From Turnera subulata (Eukaryota; Streptophyta; Magnoliopsida; Malpighiales; Passifloraceae), in the NCBI GenBank assembly GCA_028386065.3, contig JAKUCV010000968.1:62427-126426 (forward strand): 64,000 nucleotides of DNA. Reading direction: 5' to 3'. Of the stretch, positions 9,934 to 21,289 are shown one piece after another. Position 1 is the first letter of the stretch. Each line of letters opens with the position of its first letter. A program made the position numbers and the translations under genes. The notes beneath the pieces were generated by a model. The model searched no databases and was not told the origin of the DNA. It was given only the letters and a program-made list of their open reading frames with translations.

Positions 9934-12900
9934 TGAAACACCCGTGTCCCAATTTTACAAATAAAATACTTAATCCAAAGGAGTTTAACAAAATGCCCCT
10001 GAAACCCGGGACACGAAATCCAATACCAAAACATTAACTGAAAATCTTAATAAAATGAGATGTCATAAAGAATGAGAGGAAACCGGCTTATCAAGCCATA
10101 AATCAACCCAGCATCCAGCCGAAACATCATCAGGTATCAAAACCCCGGCAACCCGCCGATAAAGTAATAAAATTCAATAATGACATCTCAACAAAATCCA
10201 ATGCAGCGGAAGAAATAAACAAAGTAAAACAGGAGAGGAAAAATGATATGCAAGATGACTCTATGGATCCAACCGGAAGAAGAAGCACGGCTACCTGCTG
10301 GGATATCCACGTTCGTACTCCAGAAAAGAAGAGAGAGACTGGACGCTAACTAAGAGTCTGAAAAACAACGGTGGCTATTATGTGAGTCGCCTACTCAGTG
10401 AGCAGTACAATTCTAGTTATGTAGGTGTGCAAAGCAAGTTCGAAAGGTAAGTAGAGAAGCAAACACAAGTAAGCAAACACACAATAACCAGTACCAACAT
10501 GCCAACAACATACAAGCAAACTGTTTATTATTTTCCTTCTGTTGTGTGTGAAGTTTTCTCATTACATTTATTATTCAGGGCCCCTTACTGTGTGCGTCGA
10601 GCTCGGTCCCGTCTCATGAGACAACCAGGGCGAAAGCCCCAATATAACCAGGCATAAGGCACAAATATCACCATAGAGAGAGAGAGAGAGAGAGAGAAAG
10701 AGGGAGGTAGAAAGGGGGAGGTAGAAGGAGGGAGGTAGAACCGGTCATCATAGACCCATATGCAAAACCGCATATACCATGCTATCCCGCATGCAAACCC
10801 GAGGGGTATCACTTCCAGCTCGAACCAACTGGACATCAGCACAAAGTAGCCTATCTTCTACTGTACATTATTCTTATTCATACTTACAAGTTCATGTATG
10901 CCAAGAGTTGTGATTGAACGGGGTTGTATGAATTATTATCTCAATCAAACATCCGGGTTTCCAACCCACAGTACATCACACAGATCACCCAAAATCACTC
11001 CACATGTTATATTCCATAACAATTTAAAATCATGCCCATCAGGCAAACAGTAACACATAGGCACACAATACAGATCACAGCATGTTAGCAAACAAGGCAT
11101 GCAACTCAAACAGACCAATCTAACAAGCACATGCATACAAACATAAACAGACCTATAAAGTCACCTCAACGACGATGATCCTGTGGAGCTTTCCCCAAAA
11201 CAGATCCTCCAGCTCCCGAGGTATTACCCGTGCCTGAATACCGACACACACAAATATTACAAAACAATTATAACAAACCGTGCATGCATGATACCTATAT
11301 GCTCAACTGAGTGAAACCCGACCCAAACTATCCAGTTAAGTAATTTCAGGGTCTAACCCCAAACAGGGTATAACTCCTCACTAAAAACTCCAAAAGACAA
11401 GGATCTAGGGTTAACCGAGCTTAAGCCCATCAAAACCCAAAATAATTTCTCAGGCCTAAGGCCCACTTCCACAAGTCTGCAATTATCCCAATTTATGAAT
11501 TTGGGCTTAAAGCCCATTCCTTAAAGTCCATAACGAGTTCCCGGGCCTAAAGCCCATCTAAGTCCAATACCGAATCCCCGGGCCTAAAGCCCATTATGAA
11601 GTTGGGCTTAAAGCCCGTTACCCAAGTCCAAAGGTTATCCAATTAAGTCATTGGGCCTCAAGCCCATATCTTAAGGTGCATCAAGTCTCAAGGTCTTTAA
11701 AGTCAGTTAGTTGGGCTTGGGCCCGGGTTTTCCTAAATACCGTTCTAAGGTCATTCCCGAGCCCAAATATTCCCGGCCTATGGTTCTACCCGTGTCGGTA
11801 ATTTCCGGCCACACACACTCTCACACCCTACACACGGTTTCACTAGAACTCGATATTCCCGATACATGAAAGTACTTGTTTAATTATACATGCCATGAAT
11901 GAGATTAAAATATAACAAAGAAAAGATACCCTCAAGCCGAAAATATTTTGCCTTGTCGGAACCAAACCTGAGCCCTCGCCGGCAAATTCCCGAGCCTCGC
12001 CGGATTCCAGTCAGCCTCGCTGAAAACACTAAAAACTGCCCGAAGGAAGACACAACCAACCTGCCACCATTGAACAGCAACCCGACACAAAGTTCAACAC
12101 GAAACTCCACCCACAGTTTACAACCGAATTGAAAGAGGAAAAAGTTAGTCCAATCCTTACCCGGGAAACACCTCAAGCTGCCCGGAAATCTATCCACAGC
12201 CAACCCAAACACCTTCACTGCCAGACACACACCCCGCAACAACCACGTCTAAACTGACCCCAACACCACCACCGCCGGCAGCAGACCACACACCACAACA
12301 CAAAACCCGCCGCCGCCACCACAACACAAACACGCATCAGAAACAAACCAAGAGGCAAATCGAGAAGAAGCAAAGAAAAAGAGTGGAGGCGACACTTACC
12401 AGTGACGGCAGCAACTCGCCTCGAGTCCTCCGCAGTCGACCCTGGCCGGTATGCTCGCCCGAACTCGATAAGGCAGGCGGCGCAAGGAAGAATCGGTGAA
12501 ATCGGCGACGGCCAAGAGTACGAGGACGAGCACACGAGGAGCGGTATTTACCGACGACTCGAAGCAGGCGGCGGCAGCTCTACCCCGAGCGGCGATACGG
12601 CAAGGGCGACGGAAGAAAGAAGAGAACCGGGGAAGAAGAGAAAAGAAAAGAAGAGAAGAGTGGAAGAGAAGAGAAGAAGGAAAAGAAATGGTTGGATGGG
12701 TGTCGTCGGTGTGTTTGAGATGGAAAAGAGAGAGAGAGGAGAAGGGGGGGCATCGGCAGCTGGGAGGAAGAGAAAAGAAAGAAGAAGGGAGAAAGGGAAA
12801 AGAAAAGGGGGAGGGCTTAGGGTTTTGACCCGCCCGAACCAAAACGACGTCGTTTTGGCTTGGGCGCGGTCAACCCGCCCGAGCCAAAACGACGTCCCTG

Positions 12901-13163
12901 GTCAAACTATATTTTTTTCTTTTTTCCTTTTGCCAAAACGACGTAGTTTTTGATTAACACTACGTTAACCCCGTTTCACCCCGAAACAAGCTCCCAAACC
13001 CGACGAAACTTGAACACTCCATGATACCCATCTAAAATTAACATTTCCAAGGGAAATAATTAATTTCCTCAACCAAAAATCCGGAAACACATCGAGGGTA
13101 AAATTGGAATAATAATTCCGAAAATTCTATAAAATTTAAATTATGACAATCCGTGGCGTTACA
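9934..13163 (-). repeat. 3' LTR of gypsy B
   Basis: Read on the minus strand it begins TGTAACGCC at 13163, after the purine tract GGGGTGGAAC, and ends CACGGGTGTTTCA at 9934. It contains a GA microsatellite (about 10675-10697), a run of GGGCTTAAAGCCC-type palindromes (11450-11715) and a purine-rich tract (12600-12830). Long frames in it are not conserved protein. Confidence 0.92.
11445..11720. repeat. palindrome cluster GGGCYTAAAGCCC in the B 3' LTR
   Basis: Seven or so copies of GGGCCTAAAGCCC, GGGCTTAAAGCCC and close variants occur in about 270 bp. The same cluster is at 19545-19825 in the other B LTR and, more degraded, at 22255-22450 in the A LTR. Confidence 0.85.
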
Positions 13164-13214
13164 GTTCCACCCCTCTTATTAAAATTTCGTCCTCGAAATT
13201 TCAAGATATGAAAA

Positions 13215-14588
13215 TCAGAACAGATGTGGGTACTGCTCTCTCATATGGGACTCAACCTCCCAAGTAGCCTCATTCGGAGAATGACGGCTCCACCTAACCC
13301 GAACCATAGGAATGGTACGACTCCTCAACTGTCGTACCTCCCGGGCCAGAATCTCAATCGGCTCCTCAACATAGGTCAAATCCTCAGAAACCTCCACCTC
13401 TGTCGGGGATACAACATGACTAGGATCAGACCGATAACGCCTCAGCATCGAAACATGAAATACATCATGTATGCGCGACAGCTCCTCCGGTAAAGCCAAC
13501 CTGTAGGCCAGCGGACCAATCCGCTCCATGATCTCATAAGGACCAATATAACGAGGGCTCAACTTTCCCTTCCTCCCAAACCGGATAACATCTCTCCAGG
13601 GAGCAACACGGAGGAAAACTCTGTCACCTACACTGTACTCCATCTCCCGACGATGCTTATCAGCAAAACTCTTTTGCTGGTCCTGAGCAGCTCTCATGCA
13701 CTGCTTAACCACCTCGATCTGATCAACAGTCTCCTGAACTAGGTCCGGACCAACCACCTGTCTCAGACCTTCCTCATCCCAACAGATCGGACTACGACAC
13801 TTCCGCCCATACAAAGCCTCATAAGGCGCCATACCGATACTGGAATGATACCCGTTGTTATAAGCAAACTCAAGTAACGGTAATGTCTCATCCCAAGAAC
13901 CACTGAAATTGAGCACACAAGCTCTAAGCATATCCTCCAGTGTCTGTATAGTTCTCTCCGATTGCCCATCGGTCTGCGGATGGAATGCAGTACTGAAATT
14001 CAGCTTAGTACCCAAAGCTGACTATAAGCTCTTCCAAAAGTGGGAAGTCAACCTCGGATCCCTGTCTGACACAATGGATAGTGGAACTCCATGTAGATGG
14101 ACAATACCCGAAATATACAACCTCGCCAGCTTATCCATTGTATCTGTCTGCTGAATCGGTAGGAAATGAGCTGACTAGGTCAATCTGTCAACAATGACCC
14201 AGATGGCATCATGTCGACCCCAGGTCCTCGGTAACCCGATCACAAAGTCCATAGTGATATGCTCCCACTTCCACTGCAGAATAGTCAAAGATCTCAACTT
14301 GCCGGCAGGAGCCTGATGCTCGGCTTTCACCTGCTGACAAGTCATACAACGAGCCACAAACTCCGCAACATCCTTCTTCATCCCGGGCCACCAATAATGA
14401 CTCTTCAAGTTCTGGTACATCTTGGTGCTACCAGGATGTATAGCATATGGCGCATTATGCGCTTCATCCATGATCCATCTCCTCAATTCATCGACATCCG
14501 GAACACACAACCGATCACCGGTCAACAAAGCACCATCCTCCCGGACATAGAAACTAGAACTCTCCCCACCGAGAGCCTTATCCCGCAA
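13215..14588 (-). pseudogene. gypsy B integrase and chromodomain-like tail, two stops
   Basis: On the minus strand the H2C2 finger ([35 protein letters not shown]) is followed by the core: DFVIGLPRTWG (first Asp), then the VSDRDP region (second Asp) and DGQSERTIQTLEDML (Glu). The C-terminal part includes GDRVFLRVAPWR, GPYEIMERIGPLAYRLALP and the chromodomain-like tail EVRQLRSRTIPMVRVRWSRH. Two TAG stops interrupt it, at about 14175-14177 (after VDRLT) and about 14022 (after WKSL). Otherwise the frame is intact to 13215. All catalytic residues are still present. Confidence 0.92.
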
Positions 14589-16140
14589 TGAGGATCACCA
14601 AACTGCAACTCCATGATCTTATCCCGCAAGGTCGGCCGGATGCTCAAACTGGCAAGCAACGCCCTAGTAACATCCACCTCCAACTGTGCATCCAACGACC
14701 TCAGCTCCACCAAGGAAGGCAAAGCATCAGAAACTGAGTCCTCATCCGCAGAAGCCACTCTCTTCCGGCTCAATGCATCTGCAACAACATTGGCCTTGCC
14801 TGGATGGTACTCGATAGTACAATCATCATCCTTCAGAAGCTCAATCCAGCGTCTCTGCCACATATTAAGCTCCCTTTGGGTCATGATGTACTTCAAACTC
14901 TTGTGATCCGTGAAAATCCGACACTTCTCACCGTAGAGATGGTGTCTCCAAATTTTCAAAGCAAATACCACAGCAGCTAACTCCAAATCATGGGTCGGAT
15001 AGTTCCTTTCGTGAGTTCTCAACTGCCTGGAGGCATAAGCAATCACCCGACCCTCCTGCATCAAAACACATCCCAAGCCCAAACCAGAAGCATCACTGAA
15101 CACCGAGTACTCCACTCCGGGTCTCGAAACAGTCAAAATTGGTGCAGAAGTCAACCGATTCTTCAACTCCTCAAAACTTTTCTGACAACGATCATCCCAA
15201 ACAAAAGTACAATCTTTCCTCAACAGCTTAGTCATGGGACCCGCTATTAAGTAAAAACCCTCAATGAACCTACGGTAATAACCAGTAAGTCCAAGAAAAC
15301 TCCGTATTTCAGGTACATTCTTCGGTGGCTCCCAATCCATGACTGCCTTAATCTTGGCCGGGTCCACCTTAATGCCTTCACCGAACACAATATGCCCAAG
15401 GAATGCGACCTCTTCCAACCAAAACTCACACTTGTTGAGCTTGGCATAGAGCTGTTCTTCTCTCAACCTCTGCAAAACCTGTCTCAAGTGGTCCTCATGT
15501 TCGGCCTTACTACTCGAGTAGACCAGAATATCATCAATGAACACTACCCCAAACCGATCCAGAAATTCATGGAAGACCTGCTGCATCATACACATGAACA
15601 CTGCCGGTGCATTCGTCAGCCCAAATGGAACAACCACAAACTCATAATGACCATACCGAGTGCGGAATGCAGTCTTCGGTATGTCTTGCTCTGCAATCCG
15701 AACCTGATGGTAACCAGATCGCAAGTCAATCTTCGAGAACGCAGAAGCACCCTGCAACTGATCGAACAAGTCATCGATCCTAGGCAAAGGATACTTGTTC
15801 TTCACAGTCACCTTGTTCAACTGCCTATAGTCCACACACATCCGCATACTGCATCCTTCTTCTTCACAAACAAGACCGGGGCACCCCAAGGTGAGATGCT
15901 CGGTCTAATGAAGCCCTTATCCAACAACTCCTCCAGTTGTTTCTTCAACTCCTGAAGTTCTGTCGGAGCCATTCTGTAGGGCGGTATAGAAATAGGTGCA
16001 ACTCCCGGTACCAAATCAACTGTATACTCCACCTCCCGCTCCGGAGGCAACCCGGGTAAGTCATCAGGAAATACATCAGGAAACTCTCGAACAATTGGAA
16101 TATTCTCCACTCCAGGTACTGGTACCGAAGAATCGACCAC
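14589..16140 (-). pseudogene. gypsy B reverse transcriptase and RNase H, one frameshift
   Basis: A long frame of about 430 codons encodes RT motifs [40 protein letters not shown] and the catalytic FIDDILVYS, and the thumb [15 protein letters not shown]. RNase H follows with [28 protein letters not shown] and [12 protein letters not shown]. The upstream segment ([29 protein letters not shown]) is in another frame. The switch is a one-base loss near 15845-15855 in the codons for KKDGSMRM. This is the best preserved gypsy RT in the window. Confidence 0.92.
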
Positions 16141-16632
16141 ATGAGAAAAGCATCACAACCCTCTCGGATCATCCTGAAAGCTTGGATGGTTGAGATCCAA
16201 CATGCCGTTAGAGCTCTTTGCTCTCCAAAGAACACCAATCTACGCCCCAACAAAGAAGGAAAAGAAACTTCCCTGGCCCGACAATCAACTACTGCCCGGT
16301 GTCTGGACAACCAATCCATGCCTAAGATAACATCAAACTCTCCCAAGTCCATGACAGCAAGATCAGAAGGAAAACTCTCACTACCATACTCTATCGATAC
16401 ATCTCTACAAACTCAATCAACAATTACTATATCACCTGTGGGTAAACGGACTCTCAGGGGTCCATGACCACTCGATCTTCTATGTTTATGAGTGGTCATG
16501 AATGCACGTGATACAAAGGAGTGTGTAGAACCTTGATCAACTAAAGCATGTGCATACTGACCAAAAACCATAAATGTACCTGCTATATCCTCTGGAGCAT
16601 CAGCAGCCTCCTCCCGGATGATGGCATAAACC
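16141..16632 (-). pseudogene. gypsy B protease region, broken
   Basis: Minus-strand translation gives IAGTFMVFGQYAHALVDQGSTHSFVSRAF, a retropepsin-like site where the usual D-S/T-G triad reads D-Q-G. Further on comes FDVILGMDWLSRHRAVVDC, the second conserved block of chromovirus protease. Frame changes separate this from gag on one side and RT on the other. The D-Q-G triad may be family variation or damage. Confidence 0.8.
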
Positions 16633-17892
16633 CTAGGAACTACAGCGGACTGAGTCGCACCCCCGTGGTTCGAAGCTCCAGAACCCCCCACGACCTCGAC
16701 CCTGCTGTCCGTCACCCCTGTTCGGACCAGAAGAAACAGCACCACTAGCCACAGAACTCTGTACTGTATACTGGGAACCACTGCCACCACTATTCTTAAT
16801 CCACTTGTAGCAAGATGACTTCTGGTGTCCCGGCTTATTGCAATACCAGCATGTACCCAAGAATCGTGCCAAGGAACCCCGTCCCTGAGATCCAGACTAA
16901 TAGGACCGTCCTCCCGAGGATCTGCCCGGTCCACCCTGATAGCTCTGCCCTCGGAACTTCTTCGAACCTCTGTAAAAAGAACCCTGTCCACCAGAATAAT
17001 CTGCACCTCCGACATCAGAGTACTGCCTCTTCTCTCCCGAAGCTGATGACTGCTTCCTCTACTCGGCTGTCCGAGTCTCCTTCCTAATCAACTGCACTCT
17101 CTCAGCATCAAAAGCAGCCTCACAAACTGCCTCCCAAGTCTTGTGCCCTCCACCAGCCACAGTTAGCGCCAACTTTGTACGTAAGCCGTTAACAAACCGT
17201 CTGCACTTAGTCACCTCATCGGGCACTAACTCCCTAGCATAATAGAGAAGGATGTTGAACCGGATCCTGAAAGCTGATACTGACTCTTCTAGTCCCTACT
17301 TCACCTCAAGAAACTGCTTCTTCTGCTCCTCCAGAAAACCAACAGTGAGAAACTCCTTGTAGAATTTCACCTTGAAATCCTCCCATGGCATCTCCATAGG
17401 CTTCGATAGGTTGGCCACAAGTTCCTGCCACCATGTCAATGCATATCCCGTGAACTTGTGTGCCGCAAATCGAGCCCTCTGCTCAGGTGCACAAGTGAAC
17501 TTCTCCAGAACATTCTCCACCTGGCGGAACCAATCATCAAACTCCTTGGCTTTGCCCTCTTCACCAGAGAATTCCTTAACTGCAGACTTATCCATGTGCT
17601 TATACCCGCTCTCCATACCACCTGCCACAGCAGGTGCTACCGGTTAGGCACCTTGTTGCTGCTGCTGAAACTGTTGGAACTGTTGCCACTGCAAGAAAGC
17701 CTGATACTGCTGGAACGCTGGGTCCACAACAGGTGGTACGGGTGGCACAACATTCTGTCCTCTACCACCTGCAGCTTTATTCCCTGCTGCATTGTTGTTC
17801 CCCTGGCCAACGGGAACCTGCATCACCGAAACATTGTCGGAGACATGAGTAGCGGCGTCATCCTCAGCATTGTGCTACCCCTGGTGATCCAT
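16633..17892 (-). pseudogene. gypsy B gag with zinc knuckle, broken
   Basis: The likely start is the ATG at 17892 (MDHQG), with a stop five codons later. A Gln/Pro-rich N-terminal part follows (PPVPPVVDPAFQQYQAFLQW). The capsid-like retrotransposon gag domain reads EFDDWFRQVENVLEKF, ALTWWQELV and MPWEDFKVKFYKEFL. The CCHC zinc knuckle is CWYCNKPGHQKSSCYKW near 16800-16850. Stops interrupt it near 17295 and 17055 and the frame changes before the zinc knuckle. Gag would form the particle that packages element RNA; this copy cannot give a full-length product. Confidence 0.85.
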
Positions 17893-18029
17893 ATCAACGC
17901 CTATATGAATGCAAATGAGTCAAAAACACTTTTAAAGTCATAAATCCGGAAACAGGCTTAAACACAGAAATCACTTTGAAAACAAGGTTTAAAACACTTT
18001 TAAAACCAAGGAGTTTACCAAAATGCCCA

Positions 18030-18768
18030 TGACACCCGTGTCCCAATTTTACAAATAAAATACTTAATCCAAAGGAGTTTACCAAAATGCCCATGAAACC
18101 CGGGACACGAAATCCAATACCAAAACAATATCTAAAAATCATAATAAAACGAGATGTCATAAAGAATAAGAGGAAACCGGCTTATCAAGCCATAAATCAA
18201 CCCGGCATCCAGCCGAAACATCATCAGGTATCAAAACCCCGGCAACCCGCCGATAAAGTAATAAAATTCAATAATGACATCTCAACAAAATCCAATGCAG
18301 CGAAAGAAATAAACAAAGTAAAACAAGAGAGGAAAAATGATATGCAAGACGACTCTATGGATCCAACTGGGAGAAGAAGCACGGCTACCTGCTGGGATAT
18401 CCACGTCCATACTCCGGAAAAGAAGAGAGAGACTGCACGCTAACTAAGAGTCTGAAAAACAACGGTGGCGATTATGTGAGTCGCCTACTCAGTGAGCAGT
18501 ATAATTCTAGTTATGTAGGTGTGCAAAGCAAGTTCGAAAGGTAAGTAGAGAAACAAACACAAGTAGGCAAACACACAATAACCAGTACCAACATGCCAAC
18601 AACATACAAGCAAACAGTTTATTATTTTCCATCTGTTGTGTGTTAAGTTTTCTCATTACATTTATTATTCAGGGCCCCCTACTGTGTGCGTCGAGCTCGG
18701 TCCCGTCTCATGAGAGAACCAAGGCGAAAGCCCCAATATAACCAGGCATAAAGCCCAAATATCACCAC

Positions 18769-18800
<32 letters not shown>

Positions 18801-21284
18801 AGGGAGGTAGAGAGGGGGAGGTAGAAGGAGGGAGGTAGAACCGGTCATCACAGACCCATATGCAAAACCGCATATACCATGCTATCCCGCATGCAAACCC
18901 GAGGGGTATCACTTCCCGCTCGAACCAACCGGTCATCAGCACACGGTAGCCTATCTTTTACTGTACATGATTCTTATTCATACTTATAAGTTCATGTGTG
19001 CCAAGAGTTGTGATTTAACAGGGTTATGTGAATTATTATCTCAATTAATCATCTGGGATTCCAACCCACAGTACATCACACAGATCACCCAAAATCACTC
19101 CACATGTTATATTCCATAACAATTTAAAATCATACCCATCCGGCAAACAGTAACACATAGGCATACAATACAGATCACAGCATGTTAGCAAACAAGGCAT
19201 GCAACTCAAACAGACCAATCTAACAAGCACATGCATACAAACATAAAAAGACTTATAAAGTCACCTCAACGACGATGATCCTGTGGAGCTTTCCCCAAAA
19301 CAGATCCTCCAGCACCCGAGGTATTACCCGTGCCTGAATATCGGCACACACAAATATTACAAAATAATTATAACAAACAGTGCGTGCATGATACCTATAT
19401 GCTCAACTGAGTGAAACCCGACCCAAACTACCCGGTTAAGTAATTTCAGGGTCTAAGCCCAAAAAGGGTATAACTCCTCACTAAAAACTCCAAAAGACAA
19501 GGATCTAGGGTTAACTGAGCTTAAGCCCATCAAAACCCAAAATAATTTCTCGGGCCTAAAGCCCACTTCCACAAGTCTGCAATTATCCCAATTTATGAAT
19601 TTGGGCTTAAAGCCCATTCTATAAAGTCCATAACGAGTTCCCGGGCCTAAAGCCCATCTAAGTCCAAAACCGAATCCCCGGGCCTAAAGCCCATTATGAA
19701 GTTGGGCTTAAAGCCCGTTACCCAAGTCCAAAGGTTATCCAATTAAGTCATTGTGCCTCAAGCCCATATCTTAAGGTCCATCAAGTCTCAAGGTCTTTAA
19801 AGTCAATTAGTTGGGCCTGGGTCCGGGTTTTCCTAAAGACCGTTCTAAGGTCATTCCCGAGCCCAAATGTTCCCGGCCTATGGTTCTACCCGTGTCGGTA
19901 ATTTCTGGCCACACACACTCTCACACCCCACTCACGGTTTCACTAGAACTCGATATTCCCGATACATGAAAGTACTTGTTTAATTATATATGCCATGAAT
20001 GAGATTAAAACATAACAAAGAAAAGATACCCTCAAGCCGGAAATATTCTGCCTTGTGGGAACCAAACCTGAGCCATCACCGACAAAATCCCGAGCCTCGC
20101 CGAAAAATTCCCGAGCCTCGCCGGATTCCGGTCAGCCTCGCCGAAAAACACCAAAAACTGCCCGAACGATGACACAACCAACCTGCCACCATTGAACTGC
20201 AACCCGACACAAAGTTCAACACGAAACTCCACCCACAGTTTACAACCGAATTGAAAAAGGAAAAAGTTAGTCCAATCCTTACCCGAAAAACACCTCAAGC
20301 TGCCCGGAAATCTGTCCACAGCCAACCCAAACACCTTCACTGCCAGACACACACCCCGCAACAACCACGTCTAAACTGACCCCAACACCACCACCGCCGG
20401 CAGCAGACCACACACCACAACACAAAACCTGCCGCCACCACCACAACACAAACACGCATCAGAAACAAACCAAGAGGCAAACCGAGAAGAAGCAAAGAAG
20501 AACAGTGGAGGCGACACTTACCAGTGAGGGCGGTGACTCGCCGTGAACTCGCCTCGAGTCCTCCGCCGTCGACCCTGGCCGATATGCTCGCCCGAACTCG
20601 ATGAGGCAGGCGGCGCAAGGAAGAATCGGTGAAATCGGCGACGGCCAAGAGTACGAGGACGAGCACATGAGGAGCGGTATTTACCGACGACTCGAAGCAG
20701 GCGGCTGCGGCTCTACCCCGAGCGGCAGTGCGGCATGAGCGACGGAAGAAAGAAGAGAACCGGGGAAGAAGAGAAAAGAAAAGAAGAGAAGAGTGGAAGA
20801 GAAGAGAAGAAGGAAAAGAAATGGTTGGATGGGCGTCGTCGGTGTGTTGGTGGTAGAAAAGAGAGAGAGAGGAGAAGGGGGGGCGTCGGCGACTGGGAGG
20901 AAGAGAAAAGAAAGAAGAAGGGAGAAAGGGAAAAGAAAAGGGGGAGGGCTTAGGGTTTTGACCTGCCCGAGTCAAAATGACGTCGTTTTGGCTTGGGCGT
21001 GGTCAACCCGCCCTTCCCGGGTCAAACTATATTTTTTTTCTTTTTCCCTTTTGCGAAAACGACATAGTTTTTTATTAACACTACGTTAACCCTGTTTCAC
21101 CGCGAAACAAGCTCCCAAACCCGACGAAACTCGAACACTCCATGATACCCAAATAAAATTAACATTTCCAAGGGAAATAATTAATTTCCTCAACCAAAAA
21201 CCCGGAAACACATCGAGGGTAAAATTGGAATAGTAATTTCGAAAATTTCGTAAAATTTAAATTATGAGAATCCGGGGCGTTACA
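18030..21284 (-). repeat. 5' LTR of gypsy B
   Basis: On the minus strand it runs from TGTAACGCCCCGG at 21284 to CACGGGTGTCA at 18030 and is highly similar to the 3' LTR along its length. Small differences include a short extra tract near 20090-20120. It has the same GA microsatellite (about 18768-18792), palindrome cluster and purine-rich tract (about 20745-20945). Confidence 0.92.
19545..19825. repeat. palindrome cluster GGGCYTAAAGCCC in the B 5' LTR
   Basis: This is the counterpart of the cluster at 11445-11720, with the copies at matching positions. It lies between the LTR end and the region expected to hold the transcription start. Confidence 0.85.
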
Positions 21285-21289
21285 ACGGC

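Larger units (their letters stand above)
9934..21284 (-). mobile_element. complete Ty3/gypsy chromovirus B (Tekay-like)
   Basis: Both LTRs are present: 3' LTR at 9934-13163 and 5' LTR at 18030-21284. The internal region of about 4.9 kb carries gag, protease, RT, RNase H, integrase and chromodomain-like tail on the minus strand. The flanks are CCGGC (9929-9933) and ACGGC (21285-21289), a 5-bp target duplication with one change. On either side the LTR of element A continues without a gap, which fixes the ends. Protein and LTR are close to A, so A and B are one family. Several stops and frameshifts make B non-autonomous. Confidence 0.93.

Noticed and set aside
12396..12842. Open frames of 148 to 212 codons in the B LTRs (also 20337-20975 and 12402-12953)
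   Set aside because: They lie in a purine/pyrimidine-rich LTR tract. The two LTR copies give frames of different length, and the composition (Ser/Phe/Leu/Pro or Arg/Glu/Lys) is what such a tract gives by chance.
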